Below, in pieces: positions 44,093-52,047 of a stretch of DNA of 64,000 nucleotides (positions within the stretch are counted from its first letter, which is position 1; the number at the start of each line of letters is the position of its first letter). The position numbers and the translations under genes are program-made. The notes beneath the pieces are model-generated. The model did no database searches, had not been told where the DNA came from, and worked only from the letters and a program-made list of their open reading frames with translations. The stretch covers positions 1 through 64,000 of the forward strand of contig JBBQLP010000005.1 of assembly GCA_038327995.1 (NCBI GenBank), in the 5' to 3' direction. This stretch comes from CAIOYC01 sp038327995. GTDB lineage: Bacteria > Pseudomonadota > Alphaproteobacteria > Caulobacterales > Caulobacteraceae.

Positions 44093-44590
44093 CTAGTGTC
44101 GCCCGGTAGGCCCCTGGCCAGGACGCTGGCCCGGATCGTTGTCGGATTGAGGCGGCAGACCTCCCCGGCCAATGTTGCCCAGAAGTTGCTCGATCACCGA
44201 AAGCTCGCGGCCCCGCGTCGGCGTCTCCCGCTTATTGTAGGCGAGATCGTAGCCGTCGCGCAGGCCCAGAGTCCGCACTTCGGAGACCTTCTGGTCCTTG
44301 TCGAAATGGATCGCGACGATGATGCGGGATTTGATTTGGGGGTTCAGGTAGGCGATCTTGTCGCTGACCTGGGTGACGTAATACCAGATGTTGGGATCGA
44401 ACGCCGCCACGGTAGAGGGCGAGCCCAGCCGAGTGCGAACCGTGTCGCGGGTGTCAACGCCGACCTTGATGTCCTGCGGCTTGACGTCGATCGCCTGGAA
44501 GCCGTTCAGGGCGGTGACAGGCGCGCAGGCCGAGATCGATCCGGCGAGGGTCGAAACGGCGATGGCGGCGATAGCGATCTTGCGCAGCAT
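44093..44590 (-). CDS. bamE: Outer-membrane assembly lipoprotein BamE (SmpA/OmlA)
   Basis: 165 residues. Lipoprotein signal with lipobox SISAC (Cys22). The SmpA/OmlA fold follows: VGVDTRDTVRTRLGSPSTVAAF, WYYVTQVSDKIAYLNPQIKS, IIVAIHFDKDQKVSEV. BamE stabilises the BAM complex that inserts beta-barrels in the outer membrane. The last 40 residues are a Gly/Pro/Gln-rich tail beyond the usual domain. Confidence 0.92.
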   Translation of the reverse strand: MLRKIAIAAIAVSTLAGSISACAPVTALNGFQAIDVKPQDIKVGVDTRDTVRTRLGSPSTVAAFDPNIWYYVTQVSDKIAYLNPQIKSRIIVAIHFDKDQKVSEVRTLGLRDGYDLAYNKRETPTRGRELSVIEQLLGNIGRGGLPPQSDNDPGQRPGQGPTGRH

Positions 44591-44720
44591 TAATCTACCT
44601 GATGAAGCGACGTGGTCGGAGCCGCGAAACCTTTGACCTATCGTGCGCGGGCCCCTAGTTCAATGCCAAGCGGGGCGCAGCGCATGACGCCTGATGTCGC
44701 AACACGAAGGCGGCGATAAG

Positions 44721-45254
44721 ATGTTCCAGCGTTTGTTCGCCCCCAGAGCCGCCATCGCCGCAGGGCGCGCCCTCTACGCGCCGCTCATCAGCCAGGCGCG
44801 CAGCCCGGTCTTTTACACGGCCGGCGCGGTGCCAGACACGACCGACGGTCGATTCGAGATTTACACCCTGCACTTGGCGCTGGTGCTGCGACGGTTGCGC
44901 GGGGAGGGCGAGATGGCGGCGGAAGTCAGCCAGATGCTGTTCGACACCTTCCTTTCCGGCTTAGACGACGGCCTGCGCGAAATGGGGGTCGGCGACCTTT
45001 CCGTAGGCAAGAAGATGCGCAAGCTCGGCGAAGCCATTTATGGACGCCTGAAATCGTACGACGAGGCATTGAAGGCGGACGCTTCGCCCGATGCTCTGGT
45101 CCACGTCCTGGAACGAACCGTCTACCTCGCCGCCCCGAATGCTCCCGCCGAGCGTCTGGCGGACTATGTCCGCAGGACGGACGCCGCGCTGACCGCCGCC
45201 GACCTGTCGTGCTTCATGAACGGCGCAATCCCCTGGACGGAGGCGAGCCTGTGA
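44721..45254 (+). CDS. Ubiquinol-cytochrome c chaperone (CBP3-like)
   Basis: 177 residues from ATG 44721, with AAGGCGG upstream; ATG 44694 is also in frame. The domain is clear: QARSPVFYTAGAVPDTTDGR, FEIYTLHLALVLRRLRG, LFDTFLSGLDDGLREMGVGD, KKMRKLGEAIYGR. In mitochondria Cbp3 assists cytochrome b assembly; bacterial homologues are thought to help bc1 complex formation. Its stop overlaps the GTG start of the next gene. Confidence 0.92.
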   Translation: MFQRLFAPRAAIAAGRALYAPLISQARSPVFYTAGAVPDTTDGRFEIYTLHLALVLRRLRGEGEMAAEVSQMLFDTFLSGLDDGLREMGVGDLSVGKKMRKLGEAIYGRLKSYDEALKADASPDALVHVLERTVYLAAPNAPAERLADYVRRTDAALTAADLSCFMNGAIPWTEASL

Positions 45255-45775
45255 GCGCGCTATGGCCTGTTCCCCTGCACCTGCATGAACTCAGCAGAGG
45301 GGTTCAAACGCTCTCGCTTGAGCCGGATCAGGCCACCCGCGAGCGGATCGCCAAGGTCCTGAACTTGGAAGCGCTGAACGCTTTCACTGCCGACGTGGAA
45401 GTGCGGCCGTGGCTCGACGGAGCGGACGTGCGTGCGAGTTTTCGTGCGGTGGTGACGCAGCTCTGCGGCATCTCGCTAGACCCCTTCGAGACTGAGGTCC
45501 GCGCGACGTTCGAGGTGAAATGCGTGCCCGCAGGCAGCCCGAATGAGCCTGCATCAGACGCTGAAGTCGCCATAGATCTCGAGGCCGATGATCCGCCCGA
45601 TGTGCTGGAGGGCGACGTGATCGATCTCGGCGCCTATCTGGTCGAGCACCTTTCACTGGAGATCGATCCGTTTCCGCGCAAACCCGACGCGGTGTTCGAG
45701 GCCTTTGAGACCGGCGCGTCCGTGTCGCCTTTCGCAGCGCTGCACGTATTGAAGCGTGATGGCGATCCCACCTGA
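45251..45775 (+). CDS. YceD/DUF177-family protein
   Basis: 174 residues starting at GTG overlapping the previous stop (GTGA). The domain shows ATFEVKCVPAG-like barrel strands and the acidic DLGAYLVEHLSLEIDPFPRK near the C-terminus, which is the DUF177 signature. Family members support 23S rRNA accumulation (plant and E. coli YceD), usually next to rpmF. Here rpmF is not present and plsX follows after 112 bp. Confidence 0.88.
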   Translation: MSALWPVPLHLHELSRGVQTLSLEPDQATRERIAKVLNLEALNAFTADVEVRPWLDGADVRASFRAVVTQLCGISLDPFETEVRATFEVKCVPAGSPNEPASDAEVAIDLEADDPPDVLEGDVIDLGAYLVEHLSLEIDPFPRKPDAVFEAFETGASVSPFAALHVLKRDGDPT

Positions 45776-45887
45776 ACCTTGCCCCATCGACCGGACAAGC
45801 ATCGCACAGCTTGCATCGGCCCCCGCGACCGCTATCTTCCGCCCGCGCCGCAACCTCCGGGAATCGACCCGTTCGAGGCTTGCCTGA

Positions 45888-46985
45888 GTGGGAGCGCGAG
45901 CCACAGTCGTGCCCGAACCTTTCGCCAACCGTCCCCTGACCCTGTCGATCGATGCGATGGGGGGAGACCACGGACCCCCTGTGATCGTTGCTGGCGCTGA
46001 ACTGGCGCTAAACCGGCTCGCGGGGCGCGACGTTCGCTTCCTGCTGCATGGAGACGCGCCGAGGATTGAGGCCGAGCTTGCCAAACATCCACGGGTAAAG
46101 GCGCTCTCCACCGTCAAGCATTCTGATCGTGTAATTGGAGGCGAGGAAAAGGCCGCCCAGGCGATGCGGCGCGGCAAGGGCACGAGCCTGTGGAACACCA
46201 TCGAGGCCCTGCGCGAAGAAACCGCCGACGCGGCCATCTCCGGCGGCAACACCGGCGCCCTGATGGCGATCTCGAAATTGATCCTGCGCATGACCGGGGG
46301 GCTGGACCGCCCCGCCATCGTCGCCAGTTGGCCGACGCTGAGAGGCACGACGGTGGTGCTCGACGTGGGCGCCAACATTGAAAGCGACGCCGCGCAACTG
46401 GCCGAGTTCGCCATCATGGGCGACGCCTACTACCGGGCTGTTCACGCCGCACCGGGACAGGTTCCCAAGGTCGGGCTGCTGAATGTCGGGTCCGAGGAGC
46501 AGAAGGGCCATGAGGATGTGCGCGAAGCGCACGCCCTGCTCCGCGATGGCGGCTTTGACCTCGACTACTATGGCTTCGTCGAGGGGGACGATATCGCCAA
46601 AGGCACGGTGGAAGTGGTGGTCACAGACGGCTTCACTGGCAATGTAGCGTTGAAGACCGGCGAGGGACTTGCGCGCTTTTTCGCCACCGAGATGCGAACC
46701 GTCTTCACCTCAAGCCTGAGAGGCAAGCTCGGCGCGCTTCTCGCCGCTCCAGCGCTGCGCCAGATGCGGGCGCGGTTGGAGCCGCCGGGGGGCGGACCGC
46801 TGCTCGGCCTGAAGGGCGTGGTGGTGAAAAGCCACGGCGGGGCTGAGGCGCGCGGATTCGCCGACGCCTTGGTGATCGCCGCCAATCTGGCCGTCTCGGA
46901 CTACGCCGCCGTCACCGCGCGCAATATGGACAAGCTCGGCGCTGCGCTCGTCCAGACCCACCCCGCCTCGGAGGCCCCTCAGTGA
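45888..46985 (+). CDS. plsX: Phosphate acyltransferase PlsX
   Basis: About 365 residues. LSIDAMGGDHGPPVIVAGAE at the N-terminus, ISGGNTGALMAISK, GTTVVLDVGANIESD, FVEGDDIAKGTVEVVVTDGF and GNVALKTGEG are PlsX landmarks. It makes acyl phosphate from acyl-ACP for phospholipid synthesis. Start GTG 45888 or GTG 45909; neither has a strong ribosome site. Its stop overlaps the fabH start. Confidence 0.95.
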   Translation: MGARATVVPEPFANRPLTLSIDAMGGDHGPPVIVAGAELALNRLAGRDVRFLLHGDAPRIEAELAKHPRVKALSTVKHSDRVIGGEEKAAQAMRRGKGTSLWNTIEALREETADAAISGGNTGALMAISKLILRMTGGLDRPAIVASWPTLRGTTVVLDVGANIESDAAQLAEFAIMGDAYYRAVHAAPGQVPKVGLLNVGSEEQKGHEDVREAHALLRDGGFDLDYYGFVEGDDIAKGTVEVVVTDGFTGNVALKTGEGLARFFATEMRTVFTSSLRGKLGALLAAPALRQMRARLEPPGGGPLLGLKGVVVKSHGGAEARGFADALVIAANLAVSDYAAVTARNMDKLGAALVQTHPASEAPQ

Positions 46986-47959
46986 GCGTCGTGCGTTCGG
47001 CCGTCAAAGGCGTCGGCGGCTATCTGCCGCCACACATTGTCACCAACGACGACCTGTCGAAGTTCGTCGACACCTCCGATGAGTGGATCCGCGAGCGCAC
47101 CGGCATTCGTGAACGACGGAAGATGCCGGAGGGGCAGGGGACCTCGGACATGGCGGTAGAGGCCGCCAGGATCGCACTGGCCTCTGCTGGACGCACCCCG
47201 GCCGACATTGATCTGATCATTGTCGCCACCACGACCCCCGATCTGACATTTCCGGCAACCGCCGCCATCGTGCAGCGCAAGCTCGGCTGCCCGATCGGCA
47301 TCGCTTTCGACATCCAGGCGGTGTGTTCGGGCTTCGTCTATGCGCTGTCTGTAGCCGACGGTTTTACGGCGCGGGGCCTTTCCAAATGCGCGCTGGTGAT
47401 TGGCGCTGAGGCCATGTCGCGGCTGATGGACTGGGAGGACCGGGGCACCTGCGTCCTGTTCGGCGACGGTGCGGGCGCGGTCGTGCTTGAGCCGGTGGAA
47501 GGCGAGGGGAGCACCGCCGATCAGGGCCTGCTCGGTTTCGCCCTGCGCTGCGACGGGACCAAGCAGGATTTGCTCTATGTTGACGGCGGCCCATCCACTA
47601 CGGGCACGGTCGGACACCTGCGCATGGCTGGCCAGCAGGTGTTTCGCCACGCGGTCGTCAACATCACCGAGGCCGTGCGCGCCGCCGCCGACGACGCGGG
47701 CATAACCATTCCTGAAATCGACTGGTTCATCCCCCACCAGGCTAACCAGCGCATCCTTCAAGGGGTGGCGCACCGGCTGGGCATCGCAGAGGATCGGGTG
47801 ATCTCCACCGTGGCCACCCACGCCAACACTTCCGCCGCGTCCATCCCCCTGGCGCTGTTCGAGGGGATCAAGGACGGGCGCATCAAGCCTGGGCAGATGC
47901 TGCTTCTGGAAGCGATGGGCGGCGGGCTGACATGGGGCGCCTGCGCCCTGCGGCTTTGA
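46982..47959 (+). CDS. fabH: 3-oxoacyl-ACP synthase III
   Basis: 325 residues, GTG start overlapping plsX stop (GTGA). Nucleophile Cys in FDIQAVCSGFVYALSVADGF, His in PHQANQRIL and Asn in THANTSAASIPLALFEG form the Cys-His-Asn triad. It starts fatty-acid synthesis by joining acetyl-CoA to malonyl-ACP. plsX-fabH-ihfA-merR is a conserved order in alphaproteobacteria. Confidence 0.97.
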   Translation: MSVVRSAVKGVGGYLPPHIVTNDDLSKFVDTSDEWIRERTGIRERRKMPEGQGTSDMAVEAARIALASAGRTPADIDLIIVATTTPDLTFPATAAIVQRKLGCPIGIAFDIQAVCSGFVYALSVADGFTARGLSKCALVIGAEAMSRLMDWEDRGTCVLFGDGAGAVVLEPVEGEGSTADQGLLGFALRCDGTKQDLLYVDGGPSTTGTVGHLRMAGQQVFRHAVVNITEAVRAAADDAGITIPEIDWFIPHQANQRILQGVAHRLGIAEDRVISTVATHANTSAASIPLALFEGIKDGRIKPGQMLLLEAMGGGLTWGACALRL

Positions 47960-47992
47960 GGTCCGCCAAGTCCCTGTGAGAACCCTTTGACT

Positions 47993-48011
47993 TGACGCGG
48001 CTTTCGCGTCA
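47993..48011. promoter_or_regulatory. Inverted repeat upstream of ihfA
   Basis: TGACGCG and CGCGTCA form a perfect 7-bp inverted repeat with 5-bp spacer (GCTTT), 38 bp before the ihfA ATG and next to a TTGACT (-35-like) at 47988. It may be an operator or the stem of a leader hairpin. Confidence 0.4.
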
Positions 48012-48048
48012 TGCACCGATGTGAAGACTTAAGGCGGGGGCGCTTCCT

Positions 48049-48369
48049 ATGAAGGGTGAAACTCTGACGCGGGCCGATCTCGCCGAGGCCGTGCACGAGG
48101 AAGTGGGGCTGACCCGTCAGGACTGCGCCGCCATGGTTGAGCGCACTCTTGATATGGTGGTCGAGGCGCTGGAACAGGGCGAGGTGGTGAAGCTTTCGGG
48201 CTTCGGCGTCTTCCAGGTCCGTGACAAGCGCGCCCGCATGGGCCGCAATCCCAAGACCGGCGAGCCCGCCGCCATCGACCCTCGACGCGTCATCAGCTTT
48301 CGAGCCTCGCAGGTGATGAAGTCCGAAGTGGACGAAGCGCATCACGGCCGGACATCCCCGAAGGGATAG
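48049..48369 (+). CDS. ihfA: Integration host factor subunit alpha
   Basis: 106 residues. TLTRADLAEAVHEEVGLTRQ, VKLSGFGVFQVRDKRARMGR and NPKTGEPAAI are IHF-alpha landmarks; the beta-arm proline is in GRNPKTGEPAAIDP. With IHF-beta it bends DNA; in Caulobacter it takes part in cell-cycle and sigma54 promoters. 4 bp separate it from the MerR gene. Confidence 0.95.
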   Translation: MKGETLTRADLAEAVHEEVGLTRQDCAAMVERTLDMVVEALEQGEVVKLSGFGVFQVRDKRARMGRNPKTGEPAAIDPRRVISFRASQVMKSEVDEAHHGRTSPKG

Positions 48370-48373
48370 GCCG

Positions 48374-48817
48374 GTGAAAAGCCCCGAAGCGTTTCGCACG
48401 ATCTCGGAGGCCGCCAGCGAGCTTGGCGTTCCCCAGCACGTGCTTCGCTTCTGGGAGACCAAGTTTTCTTTCATCAGGCCTATGAAACGGGCAGGCGGCA
48501 GGCGCTTTTACCGTCTTCAGGACATCGATGTGCTGCGCGGGGTGCGGACCCTGCTGCACGACGAAGGCTACACGATCAAGGGTGTGCAGAAGCTGCACAA
48601 GGATCTCGGGATGCGCCGGGTTCTGGCCGCCGCTGCGGGCGAAGTTACCGCGCCGCTCAGCGACGCTGTGGCACTGGACGTCGGCGATTTTGAAGTGAAC
48701 ACGGATAGCCGCCTGCTGGGAGATACGGCACGTGTGCGGCTCGGTCATGTGCTGGACGATCTGCAGGACACCAAGGCGCGGCTCGACGCTCTCCTATCCG
48801 GATCGCTTACGCGCTGA
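48374..48817 (+). CDS. MerR-family transcriptional regulator
   Basis: 147 residues from GTG. N-terminal winged helix: RTISEAASELGVPQHVLRFWETKFSF, PMKRAGGRRFYRLQDIDVLRGVR, LLHDEGYTIKGVQKLHKD. The C-terminal part is a short coiled coil without metal-binding cysteines. A MerR gene of this type follows ihfA in most alphaproteobacteria; its targets are unknown. Confidence 0.92.
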   Translation: MKSPEAFRTISEAASELGVPQHVLRFWETKFSFIRPMKRAGGRRFYRLQDIDVLRGVRTLLHDEGYTIKGVQKLHKDLGMRRVLAAAAGEVTAPLSDAVALDVGDFEVNTDSRLLGDTARVRLGHVLDDLQDTKARLDALLSGSLTR

Positions 48818-48892
48818 TCGGCGCAATCTCGTCGCTGGCCTACATTCCCGATTGCTAAGGGCGACGCCGCCCCCTTATAAGGCCCGCTCTGT

Positions 48893-48969
<77 letters not shown>

Positions 48970-48990
48970 TCACCTTGACCCTGTAGTTCT

Positions 48991-49188
48991 TTACCGCCCC
49001 CGGCTCATCCAGGTGATGAGCGGAAACAGCGGCACCCCCCAGACGATGCCGACCACCGCCATATAGGCGAGCTTGATCGCCCACACGTCTGGCAGGCGGT
49101 CGAACAGCATGACGGCCAGTGCGGCGTAGAGGCCGAGGAAGACCAGCATCCCGATCCCGCCGATGAACTTGCGCCAGCGTGCGGGCAT
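48991..49188 (-). CDS. DUF2842 small membrane protein
   Basis: 65 residues from ATG 49188, preceded by GGAGAC. Two hydrophobic helices (about 10-28 and 38-57) with WAIKLAYMAVVGIVWGVPLF. This is the alphaproteobacterial DUF2842 family, inner-membrane, function unknown. An ATG at 49206 is also in frame but lacks a ribosome site. Confidence 0.85.
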   Translation of the reverse strand: MPARWRKFIGGIGMLVFLGLYAALAVMLFDRLPDVWAIKLAYMAVVGIVWGVPLFPLITWMSRGR

Positions 49189-49257
49189 GATTGTCTCCAG
49201 ATACAAGATCGCCGGGGACCCTTCGACCCCCGGCGACCAAAGCTCAAGCGATTTGCG

Positions 49258-49512
49258 TCAAGCTCTAGGGCGGTTGATCAGGCCAAGGATGAACAGAAGG
49301 ATGAGCGATCCTATGAAGGCGACGATGAAGCTGCCAACGATGCCGTAGAAGGCGAAGTGAACGAAGTTGGCGTTTAGCCAGCCGCCGATCACCGCCCCGA
49401 TCAAGCCGATGATCAGATTTACGATCAGTCCGTGGTGGCGGTTCAACACCATGCTTGCGACCCAACCGGCCAGAAGGCCGATGATGATCCAACCGATTAT
49501 ACCCATTTCCAT
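49258..49512 (-). CDS. GlsB/YeaQ/YmgE-family membrane protein
   Basis: 84 residues, almost wholly hydrophobic, three helices: GWIIIGLLAGWVASMVLNRH, LIVNLIIGLIGAVIGGWL, GSFIVAFIGSLILLFILGLI. These transglycosylase-associated proteins are induced by general stress in many proteobacteria. GGAGA precedes the start. Function is not established. Confidence 0.9.
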   Translation of the reverse strand: MEMGIIGWIIIGLLAGWVASMVLNRHHGLIVNLIIGLIGAVIGGWLNANFVHFAFYGIVGSFIVAFIGSLILLFILGLINRPRA

Positions 49513-49690
49513 GAGCGTCTCCCTGCTCGCTATCCGGTCGACTTCCTGGTGAGTCTTTGCCGGGATAAGCGTTACTGTAGGACAAGTTCCCGCAAAGGCC
49601 AGCCTGAGCGCGGCTCGTGCGTGGACGGAGCGGCGGCGAACGGTTAGGTCTTGGCCGTGGTGGCTGAAGACCCGAGCTGAAAGCCGAAGT

Positions 49691-50734
49691 ATGCGTTGGC
49701 GTTATAATCTTGCGAAGTCCCAGGGAGCGGCCATCTGGCTGTTCTGCGTCGCCGCCCTGGTTTTCCTGATGGTGCTGGTGGGGGGCGCGACCCGTCTGAC
49801 GGGATCGGGCCTGTCGATCACCGAGTGGCGTCCCGTCACAGGGATCATTCCGCCGCTCTCCGCCGCGGGCTGGGCGCACGAGTTCCAGCAGTATCAGCAC
49901 ATTCCCCAGTATCAGCTCGTCAATCGGGGTATGTCGCTTGGCGAGTTCAAGGCCCTGTTCTGGTGGGAGTGGGCGCACAGATTGTTGGGCCGGATCGTCG
50001 GGGTGGCCTTCATCGCCCCGTTCATCGTGCTCTTGGCCATGCGGCGCATCCCGGGCCGGTTGATCTGGCGCTGTGCAGCGATTCTGGGCCTTGGCCTGCT
50101 GCAAGGGTTGGTGGGGTGGTGGATGGTGGCGAGCGGCTTGGCCAATCGCATCTCCGTAGCGCCAGAGCGGTTGGCGGTTCATCTGGTCTTGGCGCTCCTT
50201 CTCCTCATGGCCTGTGTCTGGACCGGGCTCGAGGCCTGGTTTGGGCGACCCCGCAGCAATGCGACCAGCGATCCGTTATGGCGGCGCGGCGCGATTGGCA
50301 TTGTGGTGCTGACCGTCGTGCAGATCACGCTGGGAGCGCTCGTCGCCGGAAATCAGGCCGGGCGCATCTACACCGACTGGCCGCTGATGGCGGGCCAGAT
50401 AATCCCGCGAGACTATGCGCCTAAGGGTCAGGGGTTCTGGGCTGTGGTCGCCCACAGTCAGGCTGCGGTTCAGTTCAATCACCGGCTGGTGGGCTACGTT
50501 CTGTTTCTAGTCGTGCTGGGCTTCTTCGTCGGGGCTGCGCGCTCACGGATTTCCGATGCGGCCAAGCGGTTGTCGCTCTGGCTTGCGGCGGCGGTGACAA
50601 TGCAGGCGTTGGTGGGGGTGTTGACGCTGCGGATGGCGACACCACTGGCGCTGGGGCTGCTTCACCAGTTTGGCGCAGCGGTGGTTCTGACCGTTGCGCT
50701 GACGCTGGCGTGGCGAATTCAGCGCGAACATTAA
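49691..50734 (+). CDS. ctaA: Haem A synthase (COX15/CtaA)
   Basis: 347 residues with eight membrane helices. Histidine ligands in GLSITEWRP-flanked helices, FKALFWWEWAHRLLGRIVG, VHLVLALLLLMACVW, VAHSQAAVQFNHRLVGYVLF and LGLLHQFGAAVVLT match the COX15 pattern. It oxidises haem O to haem A for aa3-type cytochrome oxidase in the inner membrane. Confidence 0.95.
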   Translation: MRWRYNLAKSQGAAIWLFCVAALVFLMVLVGGATRLTGSGLSITEWRPVTGIIPPLSAAGWAHEFQQYQHIPQYQLVNRGMSLGEFKALFWWEWAHRLLGRIVGVAFIAPFIVLLAMRRIPGRLIWRCAAILGLGLLQGLVGWWMVASGLANRISVAPERLAVHLVLALLLLMACVWTGLEAWFGRPRSNATSDPLWRRGAIGIVVLTVVQITLGALVAGNQAGRIYTDWPLMAGQIIPRDYAPKGQGFWAVVAHSQAAVQFNHRLVGYVLFLVVLGFFVGAARSRISDAAKRLSLWLAAAVTMQALVGVLTLRMATPLALGLLHQFGAAVVLTVALTLAWRIQREH

Positions 50735-50754
50735 TATGGTATCATGATACCATA
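50735..50754. promoter_or_regulatory. 20-bp perfect palindrome between ctaA and rplM
   Basis: TATGGTATCATGATACCATA starts one base after the ctaA stop and is AT-rich in a GC-rich neighbourhood. Form (TGGTAT..ATACCA) is like operators of GntR-type dimers. It could also fold as a hairpin that ends ctaA. A second short repeat, TTCAA-TGTG-TTGAA, follows at about 50773. Confidence 0.5.
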
Positions 50755-50896
50755 GTGAGAAAAGCATTGTAATTCAATGTGTTGAAATCACCCGCGCTGG
50801 CATCAACCCGTTGACACACGGGGCCTCGCCCTCTAAGAAACCGCCTCCTTTCGCTGTCGCACCCTGCGGCGGCAATTCTTTGCGGATACCCCTCCC

Positions 50897-51370
50897 ATGC
50901 AGAAGACCACGGTTTCGCTGAAACCGGCGGATGTGGAGAAGAAGTGGATCGTGATCGACGCGGAAAACGCGGTTGTCGGTCGTCTCGCCACCTTCGTCGC
51001 CATGCGCCTTCGCGGCAAGCACCGCCCTGACTACACCCCCCACGTGGACTGCGGCGACTATGTCGTCATCGTCAACGCGAGCAAGGTGAAGTTCACCGGC
51101 AAGAAGCTGACCCAGAAGACCTACTACTGGCACACCGGCTATCCCGGCGGCATCAAGGAGCGCACTGCGGACAAGATCCTCGGCGGCAAGTTCCCCGAAC
51201 GCATCCTGGAGAAGGCGGTCGAGCGGATGCTGCCCAAGGAAAGCCCCCTGGCGCGCAAGCAGATGACGCACCTGCGCATCTTCAACGGCCCTGAGCACGA
51301 GCATCAGGCCCAGCAACCTGAAACCATCGCGTTCGCCGAAATGAACGCCAAGAACGTGCGGGCCCAATAG
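50897..51370 (+). CDS. rplM: 50S ribosomal protein L13
   Basis: 157 residues. WIVIDAENAVVGRLATFVAM, GKHRPDYTPHVDCGDYVVIV, KTYYWHTGYPGGIKE and AVERMLPKESPLARKQM are L13 landmarks. It binds 23S rRNA early in large-subunit assembly. Followed after 2 bp by rpsI, the usual pair. Confidence 0.98.
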   Translation: MQKTTVSLKPADVEKKWIVIDAENAVVGRLATFVAMRLRGKHRPDYTPHVDCGDYVVIVNASKVKFTGKKLTQKTYYWHTGYPGGIKERTADKILGGKFPERILEKAVERMLPKESPLARKQMTHLRIFNGPEHEHQAQQPETIAFAEMNAKNVRAQ

Positions 51371-51372
51371 TC

Positions 51373-51978
51373 ATGACCGACGTCACGAACGAAACCGCCG
51401 CACCGACCGGCTTTGACGCCCTGAAGGCGATGTCGACAGATGGTCTTTCCGAGGGCCACGCGCCTGCGGAACCCCAGATCGACTCCCTCGGTCGCGCCTA
51501 CGCCACCGGCAAGCGCAAGAACGCCATCGCCAAGGTCTGGATCAAGCCGGGCTCGGGCAAGATCACCATCATCGGCGGCGACGCCAAGCGAGCGGCGGTT
51601 CTGAAGACCCGCCGCAACCGCGCCCAGAACGACGACGCCAAGGGCGCCGTGAAGGCGGGCGACGTGCAGGCAGGCAAGGAAAGGGACATCACCGTCTATT
51701 TCGCCCGTCCGGTGCTGCGCATGATGATCGAACAGCCGCTGATGATCGCTGATCGCCGCACCCAGTTCGATGTGCTGGTTCGCGTTGAAGGCTCGGGCCT
51801 ATCGGGTCAGGCCGGGGCGATCCGCCACGGCATTTCCAAGGCGCTCACCTATTATGAGCCCGGCCTCCGCGCCGTCCTGAAGCCGCACGGCTTCCTGACG
51901 CGCGACAGCCGCGTGGTCGAACGCAAGAAGTACGGCAAGGCCAAGGCCCGCCGCAGCTTCCAGTTCTCGAAGCGCTAA
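51373..51978 (+). CDS. rpsI: 30S ribosomal protein S9
   Basis: 201 residues; the conserved S9 domain begins near residue 40 (GRAYATGKRKNAIAKVWIKP) and ends with the tRNA-contacting tail RSFQFSKR. The first ~40 residues are an extension common in alphaproteobacteria. Inside the domain a Lys/Asp-rich insert (about 76-96: RNRAQNDDAKGAVKAGDVQA) is longer than in E. coli S9. Confidence 0.97.
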   Translation: MTDVTNETAAPTGFDALKAMSTDGLSEGHAPAEPQIDSLGRAYATGKRKNAIAKVWIKPGSGKITIIGGDAKRAAVLKTRRNRAQNDDAKGAVKAGDVQAGKERDITVYFARPVLRMMIEQPLMIADRRTQFDVLVRVEGSGLSGQAGAIRHGISKALTYYEPGLRAVLKPHGFLTRDSRVVERKKYGKAKARRSFQFSKR

Positions 51979-52002
51979 CTTCGCTTCACTGCGAGGATTT
52001 CA

Positions 52003-52033
52003 GGGCGTTTCGGGCAACCGAAGCGCCCTTTTT
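52003..52033 (+). terminator. Rho-independent terminator of rplM-rpsI
   Basis: GGGCGTTTCGG (52003-52013) and CCGAAGCGCCC (52018-52028) form an 11-bp stem with one G-T or mismatch pair and a GCAA tetraloop, followed by five T. 24 bp after the rpsI stop. Confidence 0.93.
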
Positions 52034-52047
52034 CTTTGGAGATTCCA

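Noticed and set aside
49570..49590. GGAAC (minus, 49590-49586) upstream of the GlsB-like gene as an EcfG stress promoter
   Set aside because: The CGTT-like -10 is CGCTT at only 14 bp instead of 16-17, so the match is too weak.
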